A DNA stretch of 64,000 nucleotides from Candidatus Bathyarchaeota archaeon (GTDB lineage Archaea > Thermoproteota > Bathyarchaeia > 40CM-2-53-6), in contig VBBS01000030.1 in the NCBI GenBank assembly GCA_005888745.1, positions 62,001 to 126,000 of the forward strand. The letters are read 5' to 3'. Below, one piece after another: positions 26,359 through 35,237 of the stretch. Below the pieces are notes generated by a model that saw nothing but the letters and a program-made list of their open reading frames with translations, was not told the DNA's origin and searched no databases. The stretch's first letter is position 1. Each line of letters starts with the position of its first letter. Position numbers and translations under genes: made by a program.

Positions 26359-26682
26359 TCAGGCAGTTCCTTTACCAAGGTCTTTCCTTGGCCTAATGAC
26401 GATCGCAACGAAGAAGAGGGCCAACGCGATGAAATCAAAGAGCGGGCGGGCGAGGTCAAGTAGCGCCGATTTTGGGTAGAACACATCTAGAATGGTTTTT
26501 GCGAAAAATGGCAGAAAGGCTGCTGCCACGATCAAAAGCGCGGGCTGTTTTCTCTTAGACCATGCGTAGACGGAGATAGCGAAGAGAACTAGAGCGAAGA
26601 CGCCTCTTCCCAACTCGAGTATCTCAGCAGGGTCAGGGGACAGCCCGGTCGTATCTAGGGTTAGGAGCTGGGGAACTATCAT
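26359..26682 (-). CDS. Small three-helix membrane protein
   Basis: A 107-residue protein with three hydrophobic segments (about 27-43, 48-65 and 80-97) joined by short basic or acidic loops and ending in a positive tail (RPRKDLGKGTA). Proteins of this shape are common next to winged-helix regulators in archaea, but no function is known. It lies 52 bp downstream of the dual winged-helix gene on the same strand and is probably co-transcribed with it. Confidence 0.65.
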   Translation of the reverse strand: MIVPQLLTLDTTGLSPDPAEILELGRGVFALVLFAISVYAWSKRKQPALLIVAAAFLPFFAKTILDVFYPKSALLDLARPLFDFIALALFFVAIVIRPRKDLGKGTA

Positions 26683-26734
26683 TGGTCACAATCTGCCCGG
26701 GATCCTTATTCTCTCATCACAAGTGCTCCGGTGG

Positions 26735-27361
26735 TTATGTCATGAGGTCAGCCAATCTCTCCGCCCACTTGTCCCAGATTCTTGGATGATAACTCCTAAG
26801 GAGGGAGAGGATCATTCCCGGGTCCCCTTTCACCGTGTAGAACACGAACCCGCCTTCTCTTCTAGCTTCTACGAATCCAGCTTGTGATAGTCTCTTCATA
26901 TGCCAATTGGTTGAGCTCGGCGAGATTCTCGCGAATTGGGAGAGCTCTTTCTGGCTCGCTCGTGGGCTCTCGAGGAGATAGAGTATCAAGTCTCTCTCGG
27001 TCTCTTGGAAAAGGATGTTCACGATATCACGTTCCTCGATTCTTGGACCCTGGTCCGCATAGTAGCGTTTGTAGAGTCCATAGCGAGCAGATACTATGCT
27101 ACGTTCTCGTTCTAGTCTGTAAAGGTGATACTGTATGACACCCATCGCAAGATTGAGTTCACGTTTGATCTTCCTAAGGTGGGTGCCCGGATTTGCCTTG
27201 ATGAACTGCAATATGCGGACCCTTTTGGAATCCTCTATCTGGACAACCTCAGTCGCTTGCGCCTTGGCACACTCCACACATACAGCTACTTGTTGGGTGA
27301 AAAATGTTTGGGAGGCTCTATTAAATGGGATCAATTTTCGAGGAATACATAGAATCCCCAT
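26735..27361 (-). CDS. Dual winged-helix transcriptional regulator
   Basis: A 208-residue protein with two tandem winged helices. The first is RVRILQFIKANPGTHLRKIKRELNLAMGVIQYHLYRLERE (about 48-87); the second is DLILYLLESPRASQKELSQFARISPSSTNWHMKRLSQAGFV (about 122-162) with wing RREGGFVFYTVKG. Duplicated ArsR/MarR-like folds of this type are a characteristic archaeal regulator group. A CVEC pair near the N terminus (about residues 28-31) could bind metal or respond to redox. Its target may be the downstream three-helix membrane protein. Confidence 0.85.
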   Translation of the reverse strand: MGILCIPRKLIPFNRASQTFFTQQVAVCVECAKAQATEVVQIEDSKRVRILQFIKANPGTHLRKIKRELNLAMGVIQYHLYRLERERSIVSARYGLYKRYYADQGPRIEERDIVNILFQETERDLILYLLESPRASQKELSQFARISPSSTNWHMKRLSQAGFVEARREGGFVFYTVKGDPGMILSLLRSYHPRIWDKWAERLADLMT

Positions 27362-27414
27362 TCTCTCCTATGCAAGGAAGAAGAAAAGAAAGGGAGGGGG
27401 GTATGGTTATGCTG

Positions 27415-27816
27415 TTACATTCCACCGGTGGACTGGAATAGGGCGAAGACGTTTCCGTCGGGGTCCTTGAGAACTGCGAAGTATCCCACGGTTGGGATCT
27501 CCTGCTTTGCAGTGACTACTTGGGCTCCTAGGCCTGTGGCTTTGGCGGCGGATTCATCGATCGAGTTGACGGAGAAATAGTTGATAAATTGCTCGTTCGG
27601 GGCGTTGCGTTTGAAGAGTCCGCCCATAGTCTCGTTTGCAGGAGCGTCTTTGTGGGCTATGAGCCAGTAGTCTTGTTCTCCCCATTTGGAGAACTTCCAG
27701 CCGAACAATTGCTCGTAGAACTTGCTTACACTGGTAGGGTCGCTCGCGGGTATTTCGAAATGAACGAGAGTGTGAAGTTTGGGTTGAGGTCGAGTCGTAG
27801 TTGTTGCTGCTTCCAT
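27415..27816 (-). CDS. VOC-superfamily (glyoxalase/bleomycin-resistance-like) protein
   Basis: A 133-residue protein with one complete pair of VOC beta-alpha-beta-beta-beta modules: LVHFEIPASDPTSVSKFYEQL, FGWKFSKWGEQDYWLI, NYFSVNSIDESAAKA, and the C-terminal VLKDPDGNVFALFQS. It is likely a dimer with a metal or small-molecule pocket; closest in feel to the PhnB/glyoxalase-like group. A TTTAAGAG element about 37 bp upstream is a candidate TATA box. Substrate unknown. Confidence 0.88.
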   Translation of the reverse strand: MEAATTTTRPQPKLHTLVHFEIPASDPTSVSKFYEQLFGWKFSKWGEQDYWLIAHKDAPANETMGGLFKRNAPNEQFINYFSVNSIDESAAKATGLGAQVVTAKQEIPTVGYFAVLKDPDGNVFALFQSTGGM

Positions 27817-27922
27817 ATTACTCGCCTGGCGGTGGCTGCGATGCTTCTCTTAAACATGCCTTCTACCCGAGAGATCGATCGCATGAAGACAGCGATTGAC
27901 TCTTCATATTCCTTCTATAAGT

Positions 27923-28078
27923 TCAGGTTTCTGATTTTTGGGTGGCGAACCAGCAACAGCATGTTGCAAGCTGGCAGAGGGGACAGGTTGTTGGCGAATT
28001 TGAGAGTCGGCACTCCTCAGGATCACAGCTGCAGTCAGCGCAACGGATGTTACCGTGAGCATTTGGGGTCATTGTCAT
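27923..28078 (-). CDS. Cysteine-rich 51-residue protein (metallothionein-like)
   Basis: From ATG (complement of 28076-28078) to TGA. Nine of 51 residues are Cys: C13, C16, C18, C23, C32, C35, C40, C41 and C42, with the core CADCSCDPEEC and, further on, CPLCQLATCCCW. A good Shine-Dalgarno element, GGAGAGG, sits 8 nt upstream. The gene follows the TfoX-like gene by 37 bp and the peroxiredoxin before it, suggesting a three-gene oxidative-stress or metal-related operon. The cysteine pattern suggests a metal cluster. Family not recognised; its small size makes chance a possibility. Confidence 0.55.
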   Translation of the reverse strand: MTMTPNAHGNIRCADCSCDPEECRLSNSPTTCPLCQLATCCCWFATQKSET

Positions 28079-28115
28079 TCGCGAGTCCTCTCCTTGATAG
28101 TTCAGTTTCGGTAGA

Positions 28116-28490
28116 CTACTTCTTAGCTTTTTTCGGTGGTAACTTGCCAGTAGAGTCCAGCGATCGTAACAGGCATAGACGGATGGTCTCCGGCTTGTTC
28201 TGCCAAGTTTTGGGGATGATCACGTACTCCTTCATCGGTTTTCCCTTCATTGGTTCGAGATATGATGCTCCCTTCTCTTCGAGAAGTTCCTGACGGTCTT
28301 CGCTTGACAATCTGACGAATATGTCGTTTCCAAATAGCCCTGCGAACATGTTTCCGTTTACGAACGCGGATATGTTCCCGAACATCGGCCGAACTTCGAC
28401 CCGAGGCTCGTCTGGCAAAAGGGATTTGAAGAACTCCTTGGATTTTTCGTCAGGACGTGGAATGATCACATAAGACCCTCGAGACTGCAC
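28116..28490 (-). CDS. TfoX N-terminal-domain protein
   Basis: A 124-residue protein matching the TfoX/Sxy N-terminal domain: EVRPMFGNISAFVNGNMFAG, FGNDIFVRLS, and PMKGKPMKEYVIIP. The domain occurs alone in many archaea and bacteria; only the longer proteobacterial form is known to control competence. The tail is lysine-rich (PPKKAKK). The start is 4 bp after the peroxiredoxin stop, so the two are an operon. Confidence 0.9.
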   Translation of the reverse strand: MQSRGSYVIIPRPDEKSKEFFKSLLPDEPRVEVRPMFGNISAFVNGNMFAGLFGNDIFVRLSSEDRQELLEEKGASYLEPMKGKPMKEYVIIPKTWQNKPETIRLCLLRSLDSTGKLPPKKAKK

Positions 28491-28494
28491 CTGG

Positions 28495-28956
28495 CTAGGT
28501 GATCGATTTCAAGATGTTCAGTGCCTCTCCAACGTGCGCGGTCACCCGGGTCTGAGATGAGAAAATGTGTCTGATGATTCCTTTCTTGTCGATTACGAAA
28601 CTTACGCGGCCGGCAAATAGACCGAGTGTTTTCTTGACCTCGTATGCTCTTCTCACCGAACCGTCAACGTCGCTGAGCAATATGAAAGGGAGATGATGCT
28701 GTTGGGCGAAATCTCGATGAGAGTTTTGACTGTCGGAGCTGATTCCGATAACTTCTGCGCCGCGTTCCTTGAACGATTCGTATGAGTCTCGGAAGCTGCA
28801 AGCCTCAGCTGTACAACCTTGGGTGAAGTCTCTTGGATAGAAATAGACGACCACATTCCTCTTTCCGAGAAAATCTTCGAGAGCAACATAACTGCCATTG
28901 CTGGTTGGCAGTCGGAAATTGGGTGCGGTATCACCAACAGCGAGCAGCTTCGTCAC
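28495..28956 (-). CDS. bcp: Peroxiredoxin, Bcp/PrxQ type
   Basis: A 153-residue thioredoxin-fold peroxidase. The active site YPRDFTQGCTAEACSFRD carries peroxidatic C48 and resolving C53, the five-residue spacing of the atypical two-cysteine PrxQ/Bcp class. Other family marks are APNFRLP near the start and SFVIDKKGIIRHIF. It reduces hydrogen peroxide and organic peroxides in the cytoplasm using thioredoxin-type donors. It is the first gene of an apparent operon with a TfoX-domain protein and a cysteine-rich microprotein. Confidence 0.95.
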   Translation of the reverse strand: MTKLLAVGDTAPNFRLPTSNGSYVALEDFLGKRNVVVYFYPRDFTQGCTAEACSFRDSYESFKERGAEVIGISSDSQNSHRDFAQQHHLPFILLSDVDGSVRRAYEVKKTLGLFAGRVSFVIDKKGIIRHIFSSQTRVTAHVGEALNILKSIT

Positions 28957-29044
28957 CTTCGACGGTCGTTCTGCGGATCGAAGGAGAAGAGGCTTTCGTC
29001 GGCGAGGGCGCTAGGAAAAGGCTAAGCACAGTACGAAGGGGCAG

Positions 29045-29698
29045 TTGCCTCAAGGGAAATTGGGTATTTCAGGGATAGTACAAGGGGGCTTGACAAAAGC
29101 CCGCATTGAAGCACTGACAGACGGAATATTTGCCACTGTCATGACGGTCCTAGTTTTGGGACTCAGTCTTCCCCGGGCGGGTTTGTCCGAGTTGGACCTT
29201 GAGGGTGAGATCGTGAATCTCTCGCCGCATATTCTCGCCTACGTTTTCAGTTTTATCGTGTTGGGCGTGTATTGGATTGGCCATCACAATCAGTTTCATT
29301 ATATCAAACGGACTGACAGGGTTTTCTTGTGGGTCAACATTCTCTTCCTTCTGACCATCGGTTTCGTGCCATTTTCGACATCGTTGCTCGGGTTGTACCC
29401 TTTCTCGCCTACTGCAGTCAGAATATATGGCGTAAATCTGGCGGCAACCGGGCTGGCACTTTACACTGTATGGTGGTATGCAACTAGCCAGCATCGTCTC
29501 GTAGAGAAAGATCTAGACCCTCACATTGTGACTCTAGCCCAGAATCGAACTCTAATTGGGCCAGTGGTCTCCCTTATTGGAATCGGCTTCTCCTTTCTCG
29601 ACTCTCGGATAAGTCTGGTACTCTACCTTCTCCTCATTCCATTCTTTATCCGACCAAGCCACATTGACATTCATTTTAGAGGAGGCTCTCATGACTAA
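29045..29698 (+). CDS. TMEM175-family (DUF1211) potassium-channel-like membrane protein
   Basis: A 217-residue protein with six hydrophobic segments. The first carries RIEALTDGIFATVMTVLVL, corresponding to the conserved FSD/TDG motif of TMEM175 channels, where pore-lining hydrophobic residues select potassium. YWIGHHNQFHYI matches the family's histidine/asparagine-rich segment. Archaeal and bacterial members have one six-helix repeat and assemble as tetramers. The TTG start at 29045 is uncertain; a TTG at about 29090 nearer the first helix is possible. Confidence 0.88.
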   Translation: MPQGKLGISGIVQGGLTKARIEALTDGIFATVMTVLVLGLSLPRAGLSELDLEGEIVNLSPHILAYVFSFIVLGVYWIGHHNQFHYIKRTDRVFLWVNILFLLTIGFVPFSTSLLGLYPFSPTAVRIYGVNLAATGLALYTVWWYATSQHRLVEKDLDPHIVTLAQNRTLIGPVVSLIGIGFSFLDSRISLVLYLLLIPFFIRPSHIDIHFRGGSHD

Positions 29699-29739
29699 CG
29701 CACGTGTCAGCGCTACTTTACAACGCCAAGCTATCGCAT

Positions 29740-29878
29740 AAGGCCGAACCCATCTTCCTCGATCCATTCCTCGACAGATTATTTTCGAGTCAATATTCTC
29801 GTCCACCTTGTCGAATTCGGCGTTGTTGATGATCTCTTCGTAGAATCGTCAAATTAGAATCTTCTGTTTGGAGGGCAT
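29740..29878 (-). pseudogene. SnoaL-like protein, decayed N-terminal fragment
   Basis: Minus-strand translation from ATG 29878 gives MPSKQKILI, a TGA stop, then in the same frame RFYEEIINNAEFDKVDENID. This resembles the first helix of SnoaL-like/ester-cyclase proteins ('RFYEEVIN...LDVVDELVD'). The similarity fades about 30 codons later. An in-frame stop plus truncation makes it a remnant. Confidence 0.4.
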
Positions 29879-30047
29879 TTTGATCTTGCAGGACCTCCGT
29901 TAGACTTGTTATTGAGTTGTTCAACCAAACGAGGTGCATGGTTTGGTTCTGTATGTTATGCGGTAACGTCCATAAAGCCCGCTTTCAATTCCGGCGAAGG
30001 GAACGCGTAGGGGTTGAAGTGAATTGGCTAGCCGCGACGGTCCTTCG

Positions 30048-30737
30048 ATGGTTGAAGCTCAATCTGTTTGGAAGGTCTACCAGACGGGTACGTTGAAAGT
30101 TGAGGCTCTGAGAGGTCTCGACCTTAAAGTCCGAAAGGGCGAGATGGTTGCGGTTATGGGTCCTTCCGGCTGCGGCAAGACCACGCTCCTCAACTGTCTT
30201 TCTGGACTCGACGACATCACCAAGGGTAAGGTAGCAATCGAGGGCGTTGACCTGGCGACCATGTCTGATGATCAAAAGTCTGGTTTTAGGGCTCGAAGGA
30301 TGGGGTTCATTTTTCAAGCCTACAATCTTCTCCCTGTTCTGAGTGCACAGGAGAACGTCGAGCTCCCCCTGCTTCTAGCAGGGGTCTCTGAGGCTGAGGC
30401 TCACAAGGAGGCTTTGAGTGCTCTGAAGATGGTTGGGCTGGAGGAGTGGCGACTTCACAAACCTATGGAGCTTAGCGGTGGGCAGCAGCAACGCGTCACC
30501 ATTGCTCGTGCTCTAGTGAACAAGCCCGCGATAGTTTGGGGGGACGAGCCCACTGGAAATCTGGACTCCGAGAATTCCGCAGAGATTGTCAAGTTGTTGA
30601 GAAGCTTGAACCGCGACTATGGACTGACCTTCGTAATTGTTACCCATGATCCTCAAATCGCCCAAGAGACTGACAGAATTGTCTCGATGAGAAACGGGCA
30701 GATAGAGAAAGAGACCGCGACTGGAACAAAGTTCTGA
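30048..30737 (+). CDS. ABC transporter ATP-binding protein, MacB/LolD type
   Basis: About 230 residues with Walker [12 protein letters not shown]-loop ([21 protein letters not shown]), signature [15 protein letters not shown], Walker [15 protein letters not shown] and the switch His in VIVTHDPQ. Sequence features ([19 protein letters not shown]) place it with ATPases of FtsX-type mechanotransmission exporters. I prefer ATG 30048 over TTG 30024, since the family N terminus starts at [11 protein letters not shown]. It works with the permease encoded immediately downstream. Confidence 0.95.
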   Translation: MVEAQSVWKVYQTGTLKVEALRGLDLKVRKGEMVAVMGPSGCGKTTLLNCLSGLDDITKGKVAIEGVDLATMSDDQKSGFRARRMGFIFQAYNLLPVLSAQENVELPLLLAGVSEAEAHKEALSALKMVGLEEWRLHKPMELSGGQQQRVTIARALVNKPAIVWGDEPTGNLDSENSAEIVKLLRSLNRDYGLTFVIVTHDPQIAQETDRIVSMRNGQIEKETATGTKF

Positions 30738-30930
30738 AGATTGAGGCGGTTGGCCGACGGCAGAATCTAGGTCGCATGGACTAGGCCTTCTCCTGGGTCT
30801 AATTATCTTCCTCTCGATAATTGCCCTTGGGGAACTCTACGCTCTCTATCTGAACTACCAAAACAACTTCTTCCTGCGCCAGTTTGTCTCAGAAAACCAG
30901 ACCCGGCTTCTCGTTCAGACCACCGGGCTT

Positions 30931-33900
30931 TTGGTATTGGGGCTTGGCGCTGCTTACCTTTCGTATCTGTTCTCCCGGGCCAAGCCAACTAGCAGAGCAG
31001 GACGATACTTAAGGAAGGTGCTCGCCCTCTCTCCATTTATTGCGGGCCTGGGTGCCTTCCTCCTTTGGTTCGGGAGTCTAGGCAGCATCGTTGGTGGCTC
31101 GACTATTGGTTTCGAAGTCTACATAGTGATCGTGCTTTTGCTGATCTCCCTCGGCATGATACTTCGGGATCGGCTTACTTTCAGAATGGCGCTCCGCAAC
31201 TTTGTGCGTCGAAAAACTAGCATGGCAATAGTCATTCTCGGATTAATGATCGGGACGGCCATGATCTCAGGCTCACTCGTAACCCAGGACACCTTCACCG
31301 AGCTGTTCACAAGAGGAGCCTACTACGGCTATGGTTTCGCGGACGAGGTCGTCTATGTTAGAAACGTCACGAGCTTCGCCTATCTGTATTTCCCCGCGAG
31401 CATATCCCCGAGCCTCGCTTCTCAGTTAGCAAGCAATCCACAGGCTCGGCCGTTCCTTCTCGGAACTACCCCGGAAATTCTGGACACCGTAAGTATGAGC
31501 GATACGAACACCGGGAACGTTCAATCTCAGGTCACTCTAATCGGCACCTTCTCCAACGCTTCAAAGACCCTCGGAGACTTTCATTCACCCAGCGGCTCCG
31601 TTATCTCTCAGAATCTCGGAGACACTGAGGCTGTTATCAACGATAGGACTGCCCGAGACCTAAACGCCACTGTTGGCGACTCTGTCGTCGTATACTCCGC
31701 TGTTCGCGCGACCTTCAAGATTGTTGGGATCGCGCTCTCAGACGCCAGAGGCAGTTTTTCAGGCAACGACAATATATTCGTCACGATAAACGCAGCGCAA
31801 CAACTCACAAATCATCCCGGGTCAATCAACTACATTGCAATAACAAACATTGGTGGTCTAAGAGGCTCCATTCAGCATAGCCAAGTTGTCGGTCTCGCCG
31901 CCAACCAGACTCTGAACTCCATCACTCCAGCGTCCGTGTACAAGTGCAAGACAGATCCGTCTCAGGCGGCTGGTCCCGCGTCAACGCTCTGCGCCTATTC
32001 CGAGAAACAGAATTCGGTCAACAGCGCGACAACCAGTGCCCAAAGCCTGAGTAGTTTTCTGATAGTCTTGAGCACCTTCGTCATAGTTGCAGGTGTCGTG
32101 CTGATCGTGAACATCTTCGTCATGCTAGCCGAGGAGCGAAAGTCTGAGATGGGCATGTCTCGAGCAGTCGGTATGAGGAGGGGACAGCTCACTAAGATGT
32201 TTCTTTTCGAGGGAAGTCTCTACTCGGCCGGTGCGGCGTTCGTGGGGGTGTTCGTAGGCATAGCAATAGCCTATGTCATAGTCTATGTCTTCGCCACAAT
32301 TATTGCTAGATTCTTCCCTGTCAACCTTTCCGAGGTTCTTGCAAGTTTCACCTTTACTCCGGAAAGCTTGTTTGCGGCCTTCACCGAAGGTTTGCTCATC
32401 ACCTACGTGACTATTCTTTTCACGTCGTGGAGGGTAAGCAAGTTGAACATTATTCGAGCGATCCGTAATATTCCCGAGCCTCCGCGAGGAGTGAGGACGT
32501 ACACCGCCCTATCGCTCGCTGGAATCGTCGCGGTTATCATCGGAGCGCTTGTGTTCGAGCAATCCTATGGTGCAAAGTCCGCTGTAGAAGCGTTGGTAGG
32601 GCCTAGCATCATGATTTTCGGAGTAGGCCTCATCCTCTCTCGATTCCTCCGTAACCGCTATGCTTTCTCAGTAACAGGCATCGCGCTGCTCATCCAGTGG
32701 GGAGTGCCCAGTTTCTCTTGGAATAACCCTCTGATTCAGACTTACAACTTTGGCGTCGAGATTTACTTCGCCGGAGGAATTCTCATGGTGTTAGGAGGAG
32801 TCTTGCTGGTCATGTATAACACGGATGTGACATTGAAAGGGCTTCATCTCTTCTATCGAGGAAAAAAGACGTTGACACCAATCTTCAGGACCGCTCTGGC
32901 TTATCCGGAGAATAAGAGGTTTAGAACTGCCGCTACCGTGGCCATGTTTTCCTTGGTACTGTTTACAGTAGCCGCGATTGCCTCTCTCACAGCCGAGCAG
33001 AGTGCGGCCCTCAACAATATTGTCAAGATCGATTCCGGGGGCTACGATATCATAACTCAAGGAGCTGTTCCTGTCCCGAACTTTGCATCGATGGTCCACA
33101 ACAAAACCGCGCTTCAGAACAAAATCGCAGCCGTGATAGGTTTCAACAATACAATTCTTCTCTCAGCGAACGATACCAATACTGGCCAGAGTTTCCAGCC
33201 TACTCTCCTTCTCGGAGCCGACCCCGATGCTCCACCCGCGTCAAACTTCTTCCTCACAAACACGTTTCAGATGTCGTCTATGAGCCCGCAGTACAGGACT
33301 GCCAACGAAACATGGAAGGCAGTCATGACTGATCCATCCAAGGTTGTGTGGTCCTACGGGCAGGTCAACAATCGGGGCCCTCCATCTTCGATATCAACAC
33401 CAACCGTCGGGGATACTCTAATTCTCACAGGCCTCATAGGGAATAATACCGTACAAAAGAGTGTCACTGTGATCGGGCTCGTCAACGGAGTTTTCCTCAA
33501 TGGAATCGTGAGCACGAAAACCCTGTTGATGGATCCCTTCAAAGTTGGCACAGGAAGTCTGTCTTTCGTTAAGGTTGCATCTGGAGCTGATCCTACCAAT
33601 GTCGCCAGTTTGTTGCGGAAGGAGTTTGTGAGTCTGAATGTCGATACTGTTGTCATTCCCGTTGTCCTAAGCGGTTTTCTGCAAATAGGTCAATCATTCG
33701 AGGGACTGCTAGAGGGGTTCCTCGGATTGGGTCTAGTTGTTGGAATAGCTGGGTTGGGAATAATATCAATCAGGTCAGTGGCCGAGAGGCGGCAGGAGAT
33801 CGGCATTCTTCGCGCTCTAGGGTTCAGGAGGAGAATGATCCTCGCCGTCTTCGTCTTAGAGAACAGCTACATCTCACTGCTCGGCATATTGATTGGAATC

Positions 33901-34089
33901 CTCTTGGGAATTGACGTGGGGTACGCCTTCGCGGTCAGTCCGAACTCGGGCCTCACCTTTGTAATTCCGTGGCAACAGATCCTTGAGATTGTCGGGCTAG
34001 CCTATGCACTGTCAATGCTGGCAACGATCGGCTCTGCCCGCAGAGCCGCGAGAATACCTCCTGCTGAGGCTCTTAGGTATTCGGAGTAG
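30931..34089 (+). CDS. ABC transporter permease with two FtsX domains (MacB-like)
   Basis: At least 1,052 residues. The N-terminal helices are followed by a large extracytoplasmic MacB-like domain (about 110-370), an FtsX domain (about 375-510) with the coupling segment EERKSEMGMSRAVGMRRGQL, a central membrane block, a second extracytoplasmic domain (about 690-890) and a C-terminal FtsX domain (ERRQEIGILRALGFRRRMIL). TTG 30931 is not the true start: the frame is open to 30748 and encodes another helix (GLLLGLIIFLSIIALGELYA). The nearest ATG (30776) is one base out of frame, so either CTG 30793 is used or a base is missing after that ATG. Partner of the ATPase just upstream. Confidence 0.92.
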   Translation: MVLGLGAAYLSYLFSRAKPTSRAGRYLRKVLALSPFIAGLGAFLLWFGSLGSIVGGSTIGFEVYIVIVLLLISLGMILRDRLTFRMALRNFVRRKTSMAIVILGLMIGTAMISGSLVTQDTFTELFTRGAYYGYGFADEVVYVRNVTSFAYLYFPASISPSLASQLASNPQARPFLLGTTPEILDTVSMSDTNTGNVQSQVTLIGTFSNASKTLGDFHSPSGSVISQNLGDTEAVINDRTARDLNATVGDSVVVYSAVRATFKIVGIALSDARGSFSGNDNIFVTINAAQQLTNHPGSINYIAITNIGGLRGSIQHSQVVGLAANQTLNSITPASVYKCKTDPSQAAGPASTLCAYSEKQNSVNSATTSAQSLSSFLIVLSTFVIVAGVVLIVNIFVMLAEERKSEMGMSRAVGMRRGQLTKMFLFEGSLYSAGAAFVGVFVGIAIAYVIVYVFATIIARFFPVNLSEVLASFTFTPESLFAAFTEGLLITYVTILFTSWRVSKLNIIRAIRNIPEPPRGVRTYTALSLAGIVAVIIGALVFEQSYGAKSAVEALVGPSIMIFGVGLILSRFLRNRYAFSVTGIALLIQWGVPSFSWNNPLIQTYNFGVEIYFAGGILMVLGGVLLVMYNTDVTLKGLHLFYRGKKTLTPIFRTALAYPENKRFRTAATVAMFSLVLFTVAAIASLTAEQSAALNNIVKIDSGGYDIITQGAVPVPNFASMVHNKTALQNKIAAVIGFNNTILLSANDTNTGQSFQPTLLLGADPDAPPASNFFLTNTFQMSSMSPQYRTANETWKAVMTDPSKVVWSYGQVNNRGPPSSISTPTVGDTLILTGLIGNNTVQKSVTVIGLVNGVFLNGIVSTKTLLMDPFKVGTGSLSFVKVASGADPTNVASLLRKEFVSLNVDTVVIPVVLSGFLQIGQSFEGLLEGFLGLGLVVGIAGLGIISIRSVAERRQEIGILRALGFRRRMILAVFVLENSYISLLGILIGILLGIDVGYAFAVSPNSGLTFVIPWQQILEIVGLAYALSMLATIGSARRAARIPPAEALRYSE

Positions 34090-34097
34090 TTTGGGGT

Positions 34098-35237
34098 TTA
34101 TTTTCCTCTGGTTCTCTTCGTGGTTTCGCTTGCTGCTTCTTTCAGCAGTCTGTTCGTGCTTTCCGTGTTTCCTCCTAGCCTGAGAGTCGCTTCGTGCTGG
34201 TCGGATAACCGTTTTGTCGCCTCGATGAGATCAGTGCGTCGTGTTTGTTCTGCGTTCGCAGATAATTGACTCATCGTCTTGGTTGCTTCTTTCAGCTGCC
34301 CCGCGGCAAGGTGTTGGTAGTATTCCTCTAGTCCTTGGTAGTATGTAAATTCTGAAACGAGGTTGTTGTTGATTCCTTCCGAGAACTGCTCATCATTTTT
34401 CGCTAGTCTGACCTCAACTGGAGCGTTGATGGTCTTTCTCTTGTCGTCGATCGTGTCAGCGTAGGTGATTTGTATGTTGAGGAGTCGTCCGTTGAAGCCG
34501 GCGGGTATCTGGACTCGGCCCCAGATCTTCGCAACCGTTTCCACAGCATTGATCGTAACGGGGGGTCCTTTGTAGTTGAGAATCTTGACGTCAGGGGTTC
34601 CAAAGTCGACGCTTATGTTTCTGGCGCCGACCTCGCTTACTGCGCTCTCCTGCATGAGGCTGGGGAGCTTGAGTTTCTGGGCGTCTGTGATGTTGTGGAG
34701 CATTCCGCCAGATGCGTCTGCGAGAGCTTTCAGAATTGACTGGTTGTAGTCTGCGCCTATTCCGAATTCGATCATCTGAAATCCGGATGGCATTTTCAGC
34801 TTTGAGTACTGTTCGGGTTTGGTAACGTCCGTTGGTTCGCCATCAGTGAGGAGCACTATCCATCCTGGGAGCCGGCTCTTTTGTGCTATTTCGAATGCTG
34901 ATTGGAGCGCAGCGTAGAGAGCGGTTAGACCTGACGCTCTGATCTTAGGAAGAACCTCTGAAAGCCGAGTTTCAGGATACGATTGAACCGTGCTTGAAAA
35001 CAGCACGACGGAAACTACGTTCCCCGAAGGGATACTCTTTACGTACTCCTGGGCGCCGTTCTTTGCCAGTTCGATTTTCTGCCCATCCATCGATTTGCTG
35101 GTATCTAGTACTATTATGTGGTGGAATCCCTTCGCTTCGGTGCGTCTCTCGGCTACCAGTGTGATCTTGAATATCGCGTCGATCTTGGAGTCGAACGAGT
35201 ATGCGTGGCTGAGCTCTGTTCTTGCTGAGAGGGTCAT
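34098..35237 (-). CDS. von Willebrand factor A (VWA) domain protein
   Basis: A 379-residue protein without signal peptide. A VWA domain occupies about residues 38-205 with a complete MIDAS metal site: DTSKSMDG (DxSxS), the threonine in ASGLTALYAAL, and LLTDGEPTD. A beta-rich region follows (about 205-300), then a charged helical tail rich in Gln/Glu/Arg (LSANAEQTRRTDLIEATKRL). Cytoplasmic VWA proteins of this kind act as metal-dependent assembly factors. It is the last gene of an operon with PPP phosphatase and FHA genes (4-bp overlaps), opposite a protein kinase. Confidence 0.92.
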   Translation of the reverse strand: MTLSARTELSHAYSFDSKIDAIFKITLVAERRTEAKGFHHIIVLDTSKSMDGQKIELAKNGAQEYVKSIPSGNVVSVVLFSSTVQSYPETRLSEVLPKIRASGLTALYAALQSAFEIAQKSRLPGWIVLLTDGEPTDVTKPEQYSKLKMPSGFQMIEFGIGADYNQSILKALADASGGMLHNITDAQKLKLPSLMQESAVSEVGARNISVDFGTPDVKILNYKGPPVTINAVETVAKIWGRVQIPAGFNGRLLNIQITYADTIDDKRKTINAPVEVRLAKNDEQFSEGINNNLVSEFTYYQGLEEYYQHLAAGQLKEATKTMSQLSANAEQTRRTDLIEATKRLSDQHEATLRLGGNTESTNRLLKEAASETTKRTRGK

